Shown here one piece after another: positions 18,206 through 28,997 of a DNA stretch of 36,265 nt. The stretch is from Pseudomonadota bacterium (GTDB taxonomy: Bacteria; Pseudomonadota; Gammaproteobacteria; Burkholderiales; JABEVD01): contig JAJZRS010000026.1 of NCBI GenBank assembly GCA_021802545.1, positions 1 to 36,265 on the forward strand. Direction: 5' to 3'. The notes below the pieces were generated by a model. The model did not search any database, was not told the origin of the DNA, and worked only from the letters and a program-made list of their open reading frames with translations. The position numbers were made by a program, and so were the translations under genes. Positions within the stretch are counted from its first letter, which is position 1. Each line of letters starts with the position of its first letter.

Positions 18206-19644
18206 AATACTTCCTGTCCTTCCTGCTTTCTGCCTGCGCCCTGAATGTGTGGGCCGCCGATTTCGACGTCGCCTCTTCCATGACGTCCGCCGGGGCGGAC
18301 AAACTCGCACTTGCCTTCATGCTCGATCATCCCCAGGCAAAACCAGACGATAAATGGAACGATCTGGAATTCAGAATGCTCGAGAAATCCGGCAAGAATG
18401 AACAGGCGCTGAAGATCGCCAAAACCCTGCCCTTCTCCAAAGAGAATGCCTTGCTTGCTGCGAATTCAGCTCTTTCCCTGAAAAAGCCGGAAACGGCGCG
18501 GAATTTCCTCGCCCAGGCGATCTGGAAGGGAAGCCTCTCCAAGACCGAACTGAGAAAGGCAAGGCTGGATTCAATCGGAGCCCTGCTCATGGAAAAGGAC
18601 TGGAGAAGCGCCTATTACGCCATGCTTCGCTTCGACCAGGACTACCATCCCGTCACCGTGGCCGAGGCCGAGCTATTCGTCGGCGGGCTTCTCGATGCGG
18701 ACATGGCGAAGGAATCCGTTCCATGGCTCGTCGGCCTCGACGAGAAGGATCCCGTCAGGGTGAGGGTCGAGCTTGAAACGGGCCTGATCGGCGCGATGGA
18801 TGCGATGAAGCTCGCCGGGAACGATCCCGAAATCCTTCAGATCGCTGCAAGATCGGGGAAGGACCCAGTCCTAGACATCCGCGCAAAAGAAGCGCAGGTC
18901 GCAGCCGGCAAGCTCGACGGAAAAACCCTCTGGCAAAGCTATCTCGACCACGCCCCCGGATTTTCCAACCAGTACGCATTGCTGCAGGGGGACTACGCTT
19001 CATGGCTTGACTCGATCGCAAAGATCACCGACCCCTATGCCGCAAGGTCGCTGCTCGCCTATCTCTCGTCCCGTGAAAAGGACCAGAAGGCGCTTGACTC
19101 CCTCGTCGATTCATTGAAGGGCGAGCCCAGGGTCGCGCTCGCCCTCTTCTCCGGAAGAAGCGACCTGCCGGTAGATGCGAAAGCAGCCCTGGGGGAAATG
19201 GCCTACGATTCGGGCGACTATGCCTCCTGCGCGAAATTCTGGGAAGTGCTGACCCTGCAGAAGGAAGCCCCATTGAAGCTCGCCTTCGCCTATGCCAAGA
19301 CAGGCCAGTTTGCCAAAGCATCCAGCATGGTCGAAGGCTATTTCAAGGGCAAATCTTCCCTGGACCCCCGGTCTTCGAATCTTGCGCTCTCCGTCCTCAG
19401 GCTGATCTCGCCGCCGCCGAAATCCCTGCTCGAATCGCTGCTGCAAATCGCCGATTCCGCATCGAAAAGGCAGATACTGATGCATCTCGCCAGGATCTCG
19501 GGCGACCCGGCAGTTGCCGCAGCCTATTATTTCCAGGCAACCACCGGCAAGAAGGGAGACCCCGCGGGCATCCTTTGCATAGAGCGGCTGAAGGAGGCGG
19601 GACTGGAAGCCGACGCCAAGGCGCTCGCCGACAAATGGAAGTGA
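18199..19644 (+). CDS. Secreted helical-repeat (TPR-like) protein of unknown function
   Basis: 481 residues. It starts with a signal peptide (MLKYFLSFLLSACALNVWA, cleavage about 19/20). The rest is a series of helix pairs with degenerate TPR/Sel1 character (for example ALKIAKTLPFSKENALLAANSAL and LKLAFAYAKTGQFAKASSMVEGYF). It probably acts in the periplasm as a binding or assembly scaffold. The ATG at 18199 is chosen because it overlaps the rhodanese stop and begins the signal peptide. It overlaps ogt by 10 bp. Confidence 0.75.
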   Translation: MLKYFLSFLLSACALNVWAADFDVASSMTSAGADKLALAFMLDHPQAKPDDKWNDLEFRMLEKSGKNEQALKIAKTLPFSKENALLAANSALSLKKPETARNFLAQAIWKGSLSKTELRKARLDSIGALLMEKDWRSAYYAMLRFDQDYHPVTVAEAELFVGGLLDADMAKESVPWLVGLDEKDPVRVRVELETGLIGAMDAMKLAGNDPEILQIAARSGKDPVLDIRAKEAQVAAGKLDGKTLWQSYLDHAPGFSNQYALLQGDYASWLDSIAKITDPYAARSLLAYLSSREKDQKALDSLVDSLKGEPRVALALFSGRSDLPVDAKAALGEMAYDSGDYASCAKFWEVLTLQKEAPLKLAFAYAKTGQFAKASSMVEGYFKGKSSLDPRSSNLALSVLRLISPPPKSLLESLLQIADSASKRQILMHLARISGDPAVAAAYYFQATTGKKGDPAGILCIERLKEAGLEADAKALADKWK

Positions 19645-20102
19645 ATTATGATGCCAAGATCGCTGCCCCGTTCGGTGTGCTCGGCATCCGTATCATGGAA
19701 AACTGCCTGAGCAGAATCGATTTCCTGCCCCCCGCCGAATCATTGCTCGAGCCCGAAAGCATGCTCGCGAGGGAAGTGTGCGATCAGCTGAATGCCTATC
19801 TGTCCGACCCCGGTTTCAGATTCGAAATACCGATCAGGCTTTCCGGCACGCCTTTCCAGATGAAGGTCTGGAAGGAAATCGCGAGAATCCCGCCGGGAAA
19901 AACGCTGCAATACGGCGACATCTCGAAATATCTTCATTCTTCCCCCCGCGCCGTCGGGCAGGCTTGCGGATCGAATCCGATTCCCATCCTGATTCCCTGC
20001 CACAGAGTGGTTTCCGCACAAGGTCTGGGCGGATTCATGCACAAGGGCGAAGGGCTCCCCCTTTCGATCAAGCGCTGGCTCATCGAGCATGAATCATATT
20101 GA
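19635..20102 (+). CDS. ogt: Methylated-DNA-[protein]-cysteine S-methyltransferase
   Basis: 155 residues. The active site IPCHRVV contains the methyl-accepting C122, and the arginine finger RAVGQA (R105) and GTPFQMKVWKEIARIPPGKTLQYGDI (about 71-96) are typical. It repairs O6-alkylguanine by moving the alkyl group to its own cysteine, in a single turnover. The N-terminal domain is short but present. It overlaps the TPR gene by 10 bp and xerD by 14 bp. Confidence 0.93.
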   Translation: MEVNYDAKIAAPFGVLGIRIMENCLSRIDFLPPAESLLEPESMLAREVCDQLNAYLSDPGFRFEIPIRLSGTPFQMKVWKEIARIPPGKTLQYGDISKYLHSSPRAVGQACGSNPIPILIPCHRVVSAQGLGGFMHKGEGLPLSIKRWLIEHESY

Positions 20103-20967
20103 TCTTCTAGACGAATTCTGCGATACCCTCTGGCTGGAAGACGGACTTTCCAGGAACACCATCGATAGCTACAGGAGCGATCTGAAGCAGCTCTCGCGCT
20201 TTCTCGACAAGAAGAACCTGCTCGAAGCCGACCATGCGCTGCTCCTCTCCTTTCTCGCGCACCAGTCGAAAAAGAAGGCCTCGACGACCAGCCGAGAGCT
20301 CTCCAGCATCAAGCGCTTTTTCAGGTTCGCCCTCGACCGGGGAAAAATAACACGGGATCCGACCCTGGAGATCGAATCTCCGAAGCTTTCCAGGGGATTG
20401 CCTAAAAGCCTTTCCGAATCGGACGTCGAACAGCTCCTCGATTCGCCCGAAACGGGGCATCCGACAGGGCTCAGGGACAGGGCGATGCTTGAAGTGCTTT
20501 ATGCGAGCGGGCTGCGCGTCTCGGAACTCGTCGGGCTCAGGCTCGCCCAGGTCAGCCTCGACATGGGGGTGGTCAGGATCAGCGGAAAGGGGAGCAAGGA
20601 AAGGCTGGTTCCCATCGGGGAAGAAGCCATAGACTGGATTTCACGCTACATGAAGGATGCGCGCCCGCTCATCCTGGACGGCAAAAAAAGCGACCACCTC
20701 TTCGTCACTTCCAGGGGGAGCATGATGAGCAGGCAGGCTTTCTGGTACCTGATCAAGCGCCATGCGGCAAAAGCGGGCATTGCCAAACCCCTCTCGCCCC
20801 ACACGCTGCGCCACGCCTTCGCCACCCACCTGCTCAACCATGGCGCCGACCTCAGGGTAGTCCAGCTTCTGCTCGGCCATTCGGACGTCTCGACGACCCA
20901 GATCTATACCCATGTCGCGAGGGAGCGCCTGAAATCCCTGCACGAGAAGCACCATCCTAGGGGTTAG
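20089..20967 (+). CDS. xerD: Site-specific tyrosine recombinase XerD
   Basis: 292 residues, close to XerD throughout, including the LLNHGADLRVVQLLLGHSDVSTTQIYTHV-type C-terminal block. Catalytic residues are R143, K167, H238, R241, H264 and Y273. It works with XerC at dif to resolve chromosome dimers. The tail HEKHHPRG matches the XerD end that contacts its partner. It overlaps ogt, an order seen in other betaproteobacteria. This is a housekeeping recombinase, not part of the mobile elements. Confidence 0.95.
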   Translation: MNHIDLLDEFCDTLWLEDGLSRNTIDSYRSDLKQLSRFLDKKNLLEADHALLLSFLAHQSKKKASTTSRELSSIKRFFRFALDRGKITRDPTLEIESPKLSRGLPKSLSESDVEQLLDSPETGHPTGLRDRAMLEVLYASGLRVSELVGLRLAQVSLDMGVVRISGKGSKERLVPIGEEAIDWISRYMKDARPLILDGKKSDHLFVTSRGSMMSRQAFWYLIKRHAAKAGIAKPLSPHTLRHAFATHLLNHGADLRVVQLLLGHSDVSTTQIYTHVARERLKSLHEKHHPRG

Positions 20968-21029
20968 TTGCATTTCCGTTAGAACAAACCGGTCTACACT
21001 TGAAGGTAGTGGACTCGACGGAAATCGAC

Positions 21030-21485
21030 ATGTACATCCATTGGCAAACCAAACTCGAATTGGGCAATGACCTGATCGACATGCAGCACAGGATGCTGGT
21101 GCTGCTTTGCCGGAAACTGGATATCGCAATCAAGACGCACGTGTCCCAGCAGCGGTTGAGGTGGGTGATCGTGGAATTGAGAAAGTTCGCTGAATTCCAC
21201 TTCGTCAGCGAAGAAAATCTGATGCACGAAATCGGCTACCCGGAAGTGCACGAGCATTCGATCATTCATACCGAGCTCCTGATGCAGCTCAACACCATGC
21301 TGTCCAAGATACGCCACGGACAGGAATTCCCGGAAGATCTGCTCCACTTTCTCAACGAATGGCTGTGCAAGCATATCGCCATCGAAGACATGAAGATCGC
21401 CCAATACATCATGGCGAGCGCCATGCGTCCCATCGGCGAAAATCTCTATGCCGAATACCTGGCCTACATTCCATCCTGCCGCTAG
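21030..21485 (+). CDS. Bacteriohemerythrin (oxygen-binding di-iron protein)
   Basis: 151 residues from the ATG at 21030; a TTG at 21000 in frame is less likely. The full set of di-iron ligands is present: H20 (DMQH), H57 and E61 (FHFVSEE), H76 and H80 (EHSIIH), H115 and D120 (HIAIED). It should bind O2 reversibly. Such proteins are common in microaerophiles, where they sense or deliver oxygen. It ends with a 4-bp convergent overlap on folB. Confidence 0.92.
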   Translation: MYIHWQTKLELGNDLIDMQHRMLVLLCRKLDIAIKTHVSQQRLRWVIVELRKFAEFHFVSEENLMHEIGYPEVHEHSIIHTELLMQLNTMLSKIRHGQEFPEDLLHFLNEWLCKHIAIEDMKIAQYIMASAMRPIGENLYAEYLAYIPSCR

Positions 21486-21829
21486 CGACTCCGCTCCATC
21501 CTGACCCCCAGGCGCTTCACGCCGTTCATCGCGTCGATCTTGGCGATCGAAAGCTTCACCCACGGAGAGCCGAATTCGCTCAGGACGATCTGCGCGAGAT
21601 GCCCTGCAAGTGCTTCAAGCAGCGCGAACCGGTGCTCCGCGAGCACTTCCCTGAAGCGCAGGACGACCTTGCCGTAGTCGATCGTGTCGACGATCTCGTC
21701 GCTCGATGCAGCCTGCTCGGGAATGCCTATTTCCATGTCGATCTCGATGGGCTGAGGAATGTTCCTCTCCCATTCGTATATCCCGATCACCGTTTCCGCG
21801 CGGAATTCCTTGATGAAGATGACGTCCAT
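21482..21829 (-). CDS. folB: Dihydroneopterin aldolase
   Basis: 115 residues with the FolB pattern: IGIYEWERNIPQPIEIDMEIG near the N-terminus and WVKLSIAKIDAMNGVKRLGVRMER at the end. It converts dihydroneopterin to 6-hydroxymethyl-dihydropterin in folate synthesis. It is divergent from plsY across 50 bp and converges on the bacteriohemerythrin gene. Confidence 0.93.
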   Translation of the reverse strand: MDVIFIKEFRAETVIGIYEWERNIPQPIEIDMEIGIPEQAASSDEIVDTIDYGKVVLRFREVLAEHRFALLEALAGHLAQIVLSEFGSPWVKLSIAKIDAMNGVKRLGVRMERSR

Positions 21830-21879
21830 TTTCTGCTCGATCAGGTAGAATTGCGGTTCGACATTCTAAGATATTTGGC

Positions 21880-22485
21880 ATGCTCAAGATAGCGGCAATT
21901 CTCATCCCTTACCTGATCGGCTCCATTTCCTTCGCGGTATTATCGAGCAAGTTTTTCGGACTTCCCGACCCCAGGACCTACGGCTCCGGAAACCCTGGCG
22001 CAACCAATGTCATGAGGACCGGAAAGAAGGCGGCTGCGGCGCTGACCCTCTTCGGCGACGGCATCAAGGGAACGGTCGCCGTTCTCCTCGCCCAGCATTA
22101 TTCCGGGCTGCCTGCCGTGGTCGCGGCGGCGTCCCTTGCCGTCTTCCTGGGGCATCTCTTTCCCGTGTTTCTCAAATTCAAGGGCGGAAAAGGGGTCGCG
22201 ACGGCACTGGGCGTCTCTTTCGGCCTGAATTTCTGGCTCGGCGCATCCGTTGCCGGAACATGGCTCGCCGTCTTCCTGATCACGAGGATATCCTCGCTTT
22301 CCGCCATTATTGCAGCCCTGCTTGCGCCCGTCTATGCCCTCTTCTTCCTCGGGCAGAACATCATGACGCTCGCCCTGCTGACCATGAGCCTGCTCCTCGT
22401 CTGGCGCCACAAGTCGAACATGCTGAAGCTCGCAAGCGGGGAGGAAGGCAGCTTCAGGCGGAAAAAAGATCCCACCTCGCCCTGA
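21880..22485 (+). CDS. plsY: Acyl-phosphate:glycerol-3-phosphate acyltransferase
   Basis: 201 residues, a polytopic membrane protein. Conserved motifs are GSGNPGATN (35-43), FGDGIKG (58-64) and KGGKGVAT (101-108). It makes lysophosphatidic acid from acyl phosphate, the first step of phospholipid synthesis. Its last 32 bases overlap, tail to tail, the end of tsaD. folB and plsY are divergent neighbours, a common arrangement in proteobacteria. Confidence 0.95.
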   Translation: MLKIAAILIPYLIGSISFAVLSSKFFGLPDPRTYGSGNPGATNVMRTGKKAAAALTLFGDGIKGTVAVLLAQHYSGLPAVVAAASLAVFLGHLFPVFLKFKGGKGVATALGVSFGLNFWLGASVAGTWLAVFLITRISSLSAIIAALLAPVYALFFLGQNIMTLALLTMSLLLVWRHKSNMLKLASGEEGSFRRKKDPTSP

Positions 22486-23449
22486 CGGCGAAGTCCTTCT
22501 CGGGGAGCGCGCCGGAAAGAAAGCGCAATGCCCCTGCATAGGCGATCATCGCGCCGTTGTCCGTGCAGAATTCGAGCTCAGGATAATAAACGTCCAGCCT
22601 GCTCGAATCGAGCCTGCGGCGCAATTCGCTGTTCGCGCTCACGCCGCCCGCGACGACCAGCCTCTCCAGATTGCTGCGCTTCGCCGCATCTTTCGCCTTC
22701 TTCACGAGCACCTCCACGATGGCATCCTGGAAGGCGCGCGCGATGTCAGCGCGCGTTTGCTCGTCCAGATCCGGATGGCTCTTCACCAGGGTGAGCGCAG
22801 CGGTCTTGAGCCCGCTGAAGCTGAAATCGAGGTCGCCGCTGTTGATCATCGGCCTGGGGAGCCTGAACCGCGAAGGATTCCCCTTTTCGGCGAGCCTGGA
22901 GAGCGCAGCTCCCCCCGGATAGCCGAGCCCGAGGAGCTTTGCCGTCTTGTCGAAAGCCTCCCCTGCAGCATCGTCCAGGGTGTCTCCAAGCAGTTCGTAT
23001 TGCCCGAGCCCTTCCACCCTGACGAGCTGGGTATGCCCGCCCGAGACGAGCAGGGCCAGGAAGGGGAATCCGGGCGCGCGCTTTGAAAGAAGAGGCGAAA
23101 GGAGATGCCCTTCGAGGTGGTGAACCCCGATCACCGGCTTTTTCAAGGCATAGCCCAGGGATGCGGCGACCGATGCGCCGACGAGAAGGGCGCCAGCCAG
23201 CCCCGGCCCCTTCGTGTAGGCGATGCCGTCGATTTGCTGCAGGGTCCTTTTCGACTTGGCGAGCACTTCGCGGGACAATGGGAGGACGCGCCTGATGTGG
23301 TCGCGCGAGGCGAGTTCGGGGACGACCCCGCCGTATTCGCCGTGCATCGCGATCTGGCTGTGAAGCGCATGGGACAGGAGGCCTTCTTCCGTGTCATAGA
23401 GCGCGACGCCGGTTTCGTCGCAGGAGGATTCGATTCCGAGTATCAGCAT
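22454..23449 (-). CDS. tsaD: tRNA N6-threonylcarbamoyladenosine transferase subunit
   Basis: 331 residues of the ASKHA/Kae1 family. It has [13 protein letters not shown] at 5-17, the metal-binding HHLEGH (H111, H115), and the later [12 protein letters not shown] block near the C-terminus. It makes t6A37 in ANN-decoding tRNAs with TsaB and TsaE. It is divergent from rpsU, a conserved order. It has a 32-bp antisense overlap with plsY. Confidence 0.96.
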   Translation of the reverse strand: MLILGIESSCDETGVALYDTEEGLLSHALHSQIAMHGEYGGVVPELASRDHIRRVLPLSREVLAKSKRTLQQIDGIAYTKGPGLAGALLVGASVAASLGYALKKPVIGVHHLEGHLLSPLLSKRAPGFPFLALLVSGGHTQLVRVEGLGQYELLGDTLDDAAGEAFDKTAKLLGLGYPGGAALSRLAEKGNPSRFRLPRPMINSGDLDFSFSGLKTAALTLVKSHPDLDEQTRADIARAFQDAIVEVLVKKAKDAAKRSNLERLVVAGGVSANSELRRRLDSSRLDVYYPELEFCTDNGAMIAYAGALRFLSGALPEKDFAVRARWDLFSA

Positions 23450-23499
23450 GATGGCAGTTTATCCATAAAGAATTTCGCATGCAAAGAAACTTTCTTTCT

Positions 23500-23508
23500 G
23501 GTATGATT
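23500..23508 (+). promoter_or_regulatory. Extended -10 of the rpsU-yqeY-dnaG promoter
   Basis: TGG-TATGAT at 23500-23508 is an extended -10 between tsaD and rpsU, about 37 bp before the rpsU ATG. No clear -35 is seen. A TGAGGA ribosome site lies about 9 nt before the start. Confidence 0.45.
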
Positions 23509-23544
23509 CTGGGTTTTCAATTCACGCACCTGAGGATTCAACCT

Positions 23545-23757
23545 ATGCCTAGCGTCAGGGTCAAGGAAAACGAGCCGTTCGAAGTCGCGATGCGCCGCTT
23601 CAAGCGCACCATCGAAAAGACCGGTCTGCTGACCGAACTTCGCGCCCGCGAATTCTATGAAAAGCCCACTGCCGAGCGCAAGCGCAAGATGGCGGCAGCG
23701 GTCAAGCGTCACTACAAGAGACTGCGCAGCCAGCTTCTCCCCCCCAAGCTCTATTGA
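23545..23757 (+). CDS. rpsU: 30S ribosomal protein S21
   Basis: 70 residues. [20 protein letters not shown] and the basic C-terminal helix with [10 protein letters not shown] match bS21. It binds near the anti-Shine-Dalgarno end of 16S rRNA and helps initiation. It opens the macromolecular-synthesis operon (rpsU-yqeY-dnaG-rpoD). The stop shares a base with the yqeY start (TGATG). Confidence 0.96.
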   Translation: MPSVRVKENEPFEVAMRRFKRTIEKTGLLTELRAREFYEKPTAERKRKMAAAVKRHYKRLRSQLLPPKLY

Positions 23758-24203
23758 TGGGCCTCAAGGAAAGCATTTCCGAGGACATGAAGGCTGCGAT
23801 GCGCAGCCGCGATTCGTCCCGGCTTTCCGCAATCAGGCTCCTGCTCGCGGCGATCAAGCAGAAAGAAGTGGACGAGCGCCGCGACCTCAGCGACGCTGAC
23901 GTCGTCTCGGTCATCGAAAAGATGATCAAGCAGCGGCGCGATTCGATATCGCAATTCGAGGCGGCTTCCCGCCAGGACCTCGCGGATGCCGAAAAATTCG
24001 AGCTTTCCATATTGCAGCATTACATGCCCGAGCAGCTCGGCGCCTCCGAAATCGCGGCTGAAGTTGAAGCCGCCGTGCTCGAGACTGGCGCGTCCGGCCC
24101 AGCCGACATGGGCAAGGTGATGGGCATCCTCAAAGGAAAACTCGCAGGCCGCGCCGACATGGGTGCGGTGTCCGCCGCGGTCAAGACCAGGCTTTCAAGG
24201 TAA
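23757..24203 (+). CDS. yqeY: GatB/YqeY domain protein
   Basis: 148 residues, the usual YqeY length. It has the GatB/YqeY signature ALRMLLAAIKQ-like SAIRLLLAAIKQKEVDERR, then QHYMPEQL and ADMGKVMGILKGKLAGRADMGAVS. The domain resembles the tRNA-binding tail of the GatB amidotransferase, but its role is unproven. It lies between rpsU and dnaG in many bacteria. The ATG at 23757 overlaps the rpsU stop. Confidence 0.93.
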   Translation: MGLKESISEDMKAAMRSRDSSRLSAIRLLLAAIKQKEVDERRDLSDADVVSVIEKMIKQRRDSISQFEAASRQDLADAEKFELSILQHYMPEQLGASEIAAEVEAAVLETGASGPADMGKVMGILKGKLAGRADMGAVSAAVKTRLSR

Positions 24204-24221
24204 TCTTCGTCCGCCGGGCGA

Positions 24222-25976
24222 ATGATTCCGCAATCCTTCATCCAGGATCTGCTCAACCGGGTCGACATCGTCGACGTGGTCGGTCGCCATGTCCAGCTGA
24301 GGAAGGCTGGCGCGAACTATGTCGCGTGCTGCCCCTTCCACGACGAAAAAACCCCCTCTTTCACGGTGAGCCCGACCAAGCAGTTCTATCACTGCTTCGG
24401 CTGCGGCGCGCACGGGAACGCCATCGGATTCCTCATGGCCCACGGCGGGCTGAATTACGTCGAGGCGATCAAGGATCTCGCGGCGAACCTCGGCATTCCC
24501 GTCCCGGAAGAGGCAGGATCCAGACAGGAGAAAAAGTCTCCCGACCTGTACGACATGCTTCAGCAGGCGTCGAAATACTACCGCGATGAACTCAAGCAAT
24601 CTGCCCAAGCCATCGATTACCTGAAAAGGCGCGGCCTGACGGGCGAAATCGCAGCGCGCTTCGGCATCGGCTATGCGCCGGGCGAATGGCGCAATCTTTC
24701 CCATGTTTTCCCGGACTACGAGTCGGAAGCCCTGGTCGAATCCGGGCTCGTCATCGCAGGGGAAGGCAAGCGCTACGACAGGTTCAGGGACAGGATCATT
24801 TTCCCGATCCAGGACGGAAGGGGCAGGATCATCGGCTTCGGCGGAAGGGTCATCGGGCAGGGCGAGCCGAAATACCTGAACTCCCCCGAGACCCCCCTTT
24901 TCGAAAAGGGCAGGGAGCTCTACGGCCTTTTCCTTGCCAGGAAAGCGATCCAGGAAGCGTCCATGGCGCTGGTCGTCGAAGGCTACATGGACGTCGTCGC
25001 GCTCGCGCAAAACGGCATCGATTACGCGGTCGCAACCCTGGGAACTGCGACCACGGAATTCCATGCCCAAAAGCTCATGAAGCAGTCCGATCACGTCGTC
25101 TTCTGCTTCGACGGCGACAATGCGGGCAGGCGGGCCGCATGGCGGGCGCTCGAAAACAGCCTTGCCCAGGTCCAGGACGGCAAGGAAGTCGCCTTCCTTT
25201 TCCTGCCCGAAGGAGAAGACCCGGACAGCTACGTCAGGAAATCCGGCAAGGCGAAATTCGAAGCCCTGCTGAAGGAGGCGCTGCCGCTTTCCATCTTCCT
25301 CGTCAACGAGCTCTCCTCGAAGGTCAACCTGAACAATGCCGAAGGCAGAGCGGCCTTCCTGCACGAAGCGAAACCTTATCTCGCCAGGATCAATGCGCCG
25401 AATCTGGCCCTCATGCTGAGAAAGCGCATCGCCGAAATCGCGAAAGTGGAGCTTTCTGAACTCGACGCCCTTTTCCAGGTCAAATTGCCTGCAAGGTCAG
25501 AGAAAATCCCGCCGAGAAAAACCCCAGGAAAAAGACCCAATGTCGTGAGAAAGCTGCTCGAAATGCTCATGCATTCTCCAGCGCTTGCTACACTTGTAGA
25601 CAGAAGCGAAATCGATCCGGATGCGGCGATATCCGGGGTCGGCGGCGCCGAGATCGCGGCCCTCGGCAATCTGCTCGATTTCCTCTCGGAGGAGGAGACG
25701 AATGCCGCAGGCATCATCGAGCATTTCAGGGGAAGGGACGAGGAAGCGCTTCTCGAGGAGATCAGGCCCGGCCTCTTCAATCTCGAGGAAGCGAGATTAA
25801 GCGAAGAGGAGCTGTCCACGGAGTTCATGGACGCCTGGCGGCAGTACCTGGAACGCGTGTGCAGGGCAAGGATGGAACAGCTGATCAATGCAGCGAATTC
25901 TTCCGGATGGACGGAGGACGGGAAGCAGGAATACCTGCTCTTGCAGAAGAAATTAAATTCATTTCAGAAAAATTAA
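24222..25976 (+). CDS. dnaG: DNA primase
   Basis: 584 residues. The zinc domain has C37, H40, C58 and C61 (CPFHDEKTPSF, YHCFGCGAHG). The TOPRIM core has VVEGYMD (E253, D257) and FDGDNAGRR (D297, D299). A basic motif (YDRFRDRIIFPI, about 185-196) precedes it. The C-terminal helicase-binding domain runs from about 440. It lays down RNA primers for replication. It begins 18 bp after yqeY. Confidence 0.96.
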   Translation: MIPQSFIQDLLNRVDIVDVVGRHVQLRKAGANYVACCPFHDEKTPSFTVSPTKQFYHCFGCGAHGNAIGFLMAHGGLNYVEAIKDLAANLGIPVPEEAGSRQEKKSPDLYDMLQQASKYYRDELKQSAQAIDYLKRRGLTGEIAARFGIGYAPGEWRNLSHVFPDYESEALVESGLVIAGEGKRYDRFRDRIIFPIQDGRGRIIGFGGRVIGQGEPKYLNSPETPLFEKGRELYGLFLARKAIQEASMALVVEGYMDVVALAQNGIDYAVATLGTATTEFHAQKLMKQSDHVVFCFDGDNAGRRAAWRALENSLAQVQDGKEVAFLFLPEGEDPDSYVRKSGKAKFEALLKEALPLSIFLVNELSSKVNLNNAEGRAAFLHEAKPYLARINAPNLALMLRKRIAEIAKVELSELDALFQVKLPARSEKIPPRKTPGKRPNVVRKLLEMLMHSPALATLVDRSEIDPDAAISGVGGAEIAALGNLLDFLSEEETNAAGIIEHFRGRDEEALLEEIRPGLFNLEEARLSEEELSTEFMDAWRQYLERVCRARMEQLINAANSSGWTEDGKQEYLLLQKKLNSFQKN

Positions 25977-25996
25977 ATAAAGGGATCAGTTTAAGG

Positions 25997-26002
25997 TATA
26001 AT
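25997..26002 (+). promoter_or_regulatory. Internal promoter -10 before rpoD
   Basis: A perfect TATAAT at 25997-26002 lies in the 65-bp dnaG-rpoD gap, with a start near 26009. The -35 region is poor. It would give rpoD its own transcript, as seen in other macromolecular-synthesis operons. Confidence 0.5.
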
Positions 26003-26041
26003 GTTCAGTTTTACTGAGTATTTTGAACAGGGATTGGTGTG

Positions 26042-27918
<1,877 letters not shown>

Positions 27919-27931
<13 letters not shown>

Positions 27932-27952
27932 TGCCTGCATCAAGCTTCATTG
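27919..27952 (+). terminator. 15-bp hairpin spanning the rpoD stop codon
   Basis: CAATGAAGCTTGATG (27919-27933) pairs perfectly with 27938-27952 around a CCTG loop. The stop TGA (27929-27931) is inside the left arm. There is no T-run, so it may act as a Rho-dependent stop, RNA stabiliser or processing site rather than an intrinsic terminator. Confidence 0.55.
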
Positions 27953-27998
27953 CGGCGGAGCCAAAACGAGGCCTGATCAGTAGAACAAAAAGAGTTTC

Positions 27999-28082
<84 letters not shown>

Positions 28083-28091
<9 letters not shown>

Positions 28092-28120
28092 TAGATAATT
28101 TCTCTAGGCCATTTGTCTTT
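28083..28120 (+). terminator. Intrinsic terminator of the tRNA gene, inside the att region
   Basis: AATGGCTTA (28083-28091) pairs with TAGGCCATT (28105-28113) with one G-U pair, followed by TGTCTTT. The right copy (36194-36230) forms an even longer stem of 12 pairs. The element therefore brings a replacement terminator. Confidence 0.6.
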
Positions 28121-28131
28121 GCTGCATTTCA

Positions 28132-28150
28132 TGTAACCCTCTTGTAACCC
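28132..28150 (+). repeat. Left pair of TGTAACCC repeats (likely integrase arm sites)
   Basis: TGTAACCC at 28132-28139 and 28143-28150, 11 bp apart, followed by GATT. The same pair, with the same 11-bp step and orientation, stands at 35991-36009 near attR. Confidence 0.7.
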
Positions 28151-28225
28151 GATTCTGGAAATACAGCCCCTTCCCGCAGGTCGCCAAACTCGGGGAACCC
28201 CGGTCGGGGGAATTGCATGATGCAG

Positions 28226-28270
28226 TACCCTTCCCATATTTTGGCGTAGAATTGATTTCCTCTCGGCAAT
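28226..28270 (+). repeat. 45-bp leader repeat, copy 1
   Basis: 43 of 45 bases match 28938-28982. It starts TACCCTTCCCATATTTTGG and ends CGGCAAT. Each copy precedes a cargo gene by about 15 to 60 bp. TAGAAT (copy 1) and TAAAAT (copy 2) could be -10 boxes, but no clear -35 is seen. Confidence 0.8.
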
Positions 28271-28296
28271 ACGAGGCTTTCATCAAAAGGATGGCG

Positions 28297-28869
28297 ATGG
28301 CAACGTACGAGCAAGAAAGTAACGTGATGGAAAATAATGAAACGATCATAGATTTCCTTCGCGCATCTCTCGCAACCACATTAATGGTTGCGCTATTTCC
28401 ATGGTCGCTTTTGTTTTGTGTGGTGGTTTATGGATTTGACGAAACTATAGCAATTGTTCTGGCAATGGCAATCGGATGGGCAGCGACAATATGGAGAGTG
28501 ATTGTGGGGATATTGACGATAGCATCCGTTATCTTGGTTATCGGATTATTTGCTTATATAGCCATTGGCTCGTCACATAATCAGCGAGCTTCCACTCAAG
28601 TGCAGGAAAGCAGCACCCAACAATCTCCAGCCCCCAGGACAAGTTCGTCTACAACAAATCCCTCTTCTGCCGATCATCTCACAGTTGCAACGACTGGATC
28701 TGAAAACAAAGAATCTGAAGACCCTTGTGCGCCCGGTCTTTCACGGAAGGAAAGACTTAGAAGGCTTGCTCTTAAAGGGGCTATCAGACAAACCGGCGAG
28801 TTTGATTTTGTAGCCGGAAAAAGTGAGGTTGATATATTTCCTTCTGGGCAATTAATTCTGTGTCGATAG
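28297..28869 (+). CDS. Membrane protein of unknown function (element cargo)
   Basis: About 190 residues from the ATG at 28297, chosen because AAGG lies 6 nt before it; starts at 28291 or 28327 are also possible. Two or three membrane helices (about residues 22-45 and 55-90) are followed by a Ser/Thr/Gln-rich linker and a basic patch (SRKERLRRLALKGAIRQ). I do not recognise the family. It is AT-rich compared with the core and carries the 45-bp leader repeat upstream. Confidence 0.55.
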   Translation: MATYEQESNVMENNETIIDFLRASLATTLMVALFPWSLLFCVVVYGFDETIAIVLAMAIGWAATIWRVIVGILTIASVILVIGLFAYIAIGSSHNQRASTQVQESSTQQSPAPRTSSSTTNPSSADHLTVATTGSENKESEDPCAPGLSRKERLRRLALKGAIRQTGEFDFVAGKSEVDIFPSGQLILCR

Positions 28870-28937
28870 ATTTAGGCTTTTTCGAAGCTTGCTTAATTCT
28901 ACTTTGTCAGATTTCATTTTCCCTCCGCGTAGGGGCA

Positions 28938-28982
28938 TACCCTTCCCATATTTTGGCGTAAAATTGATTTCCTCACGGCAAT
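28938..28982 (+). repeat. 45-bp leader repeat, copy 2
   Basis: Second copy of the 28226-28270 repeat, two mismatches, same orientation. It ends 15 bp before the small secreted protein gene. Confidence 0.8.
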
Positions 28983-28997
28983 CGGCAGGGACAAAGA

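Noticed and set aside
20089-20967. Considering XerD as part of a mobile element
   Set aside because: It is a full housekeeping XerD next to ogt with no att repeats around it.
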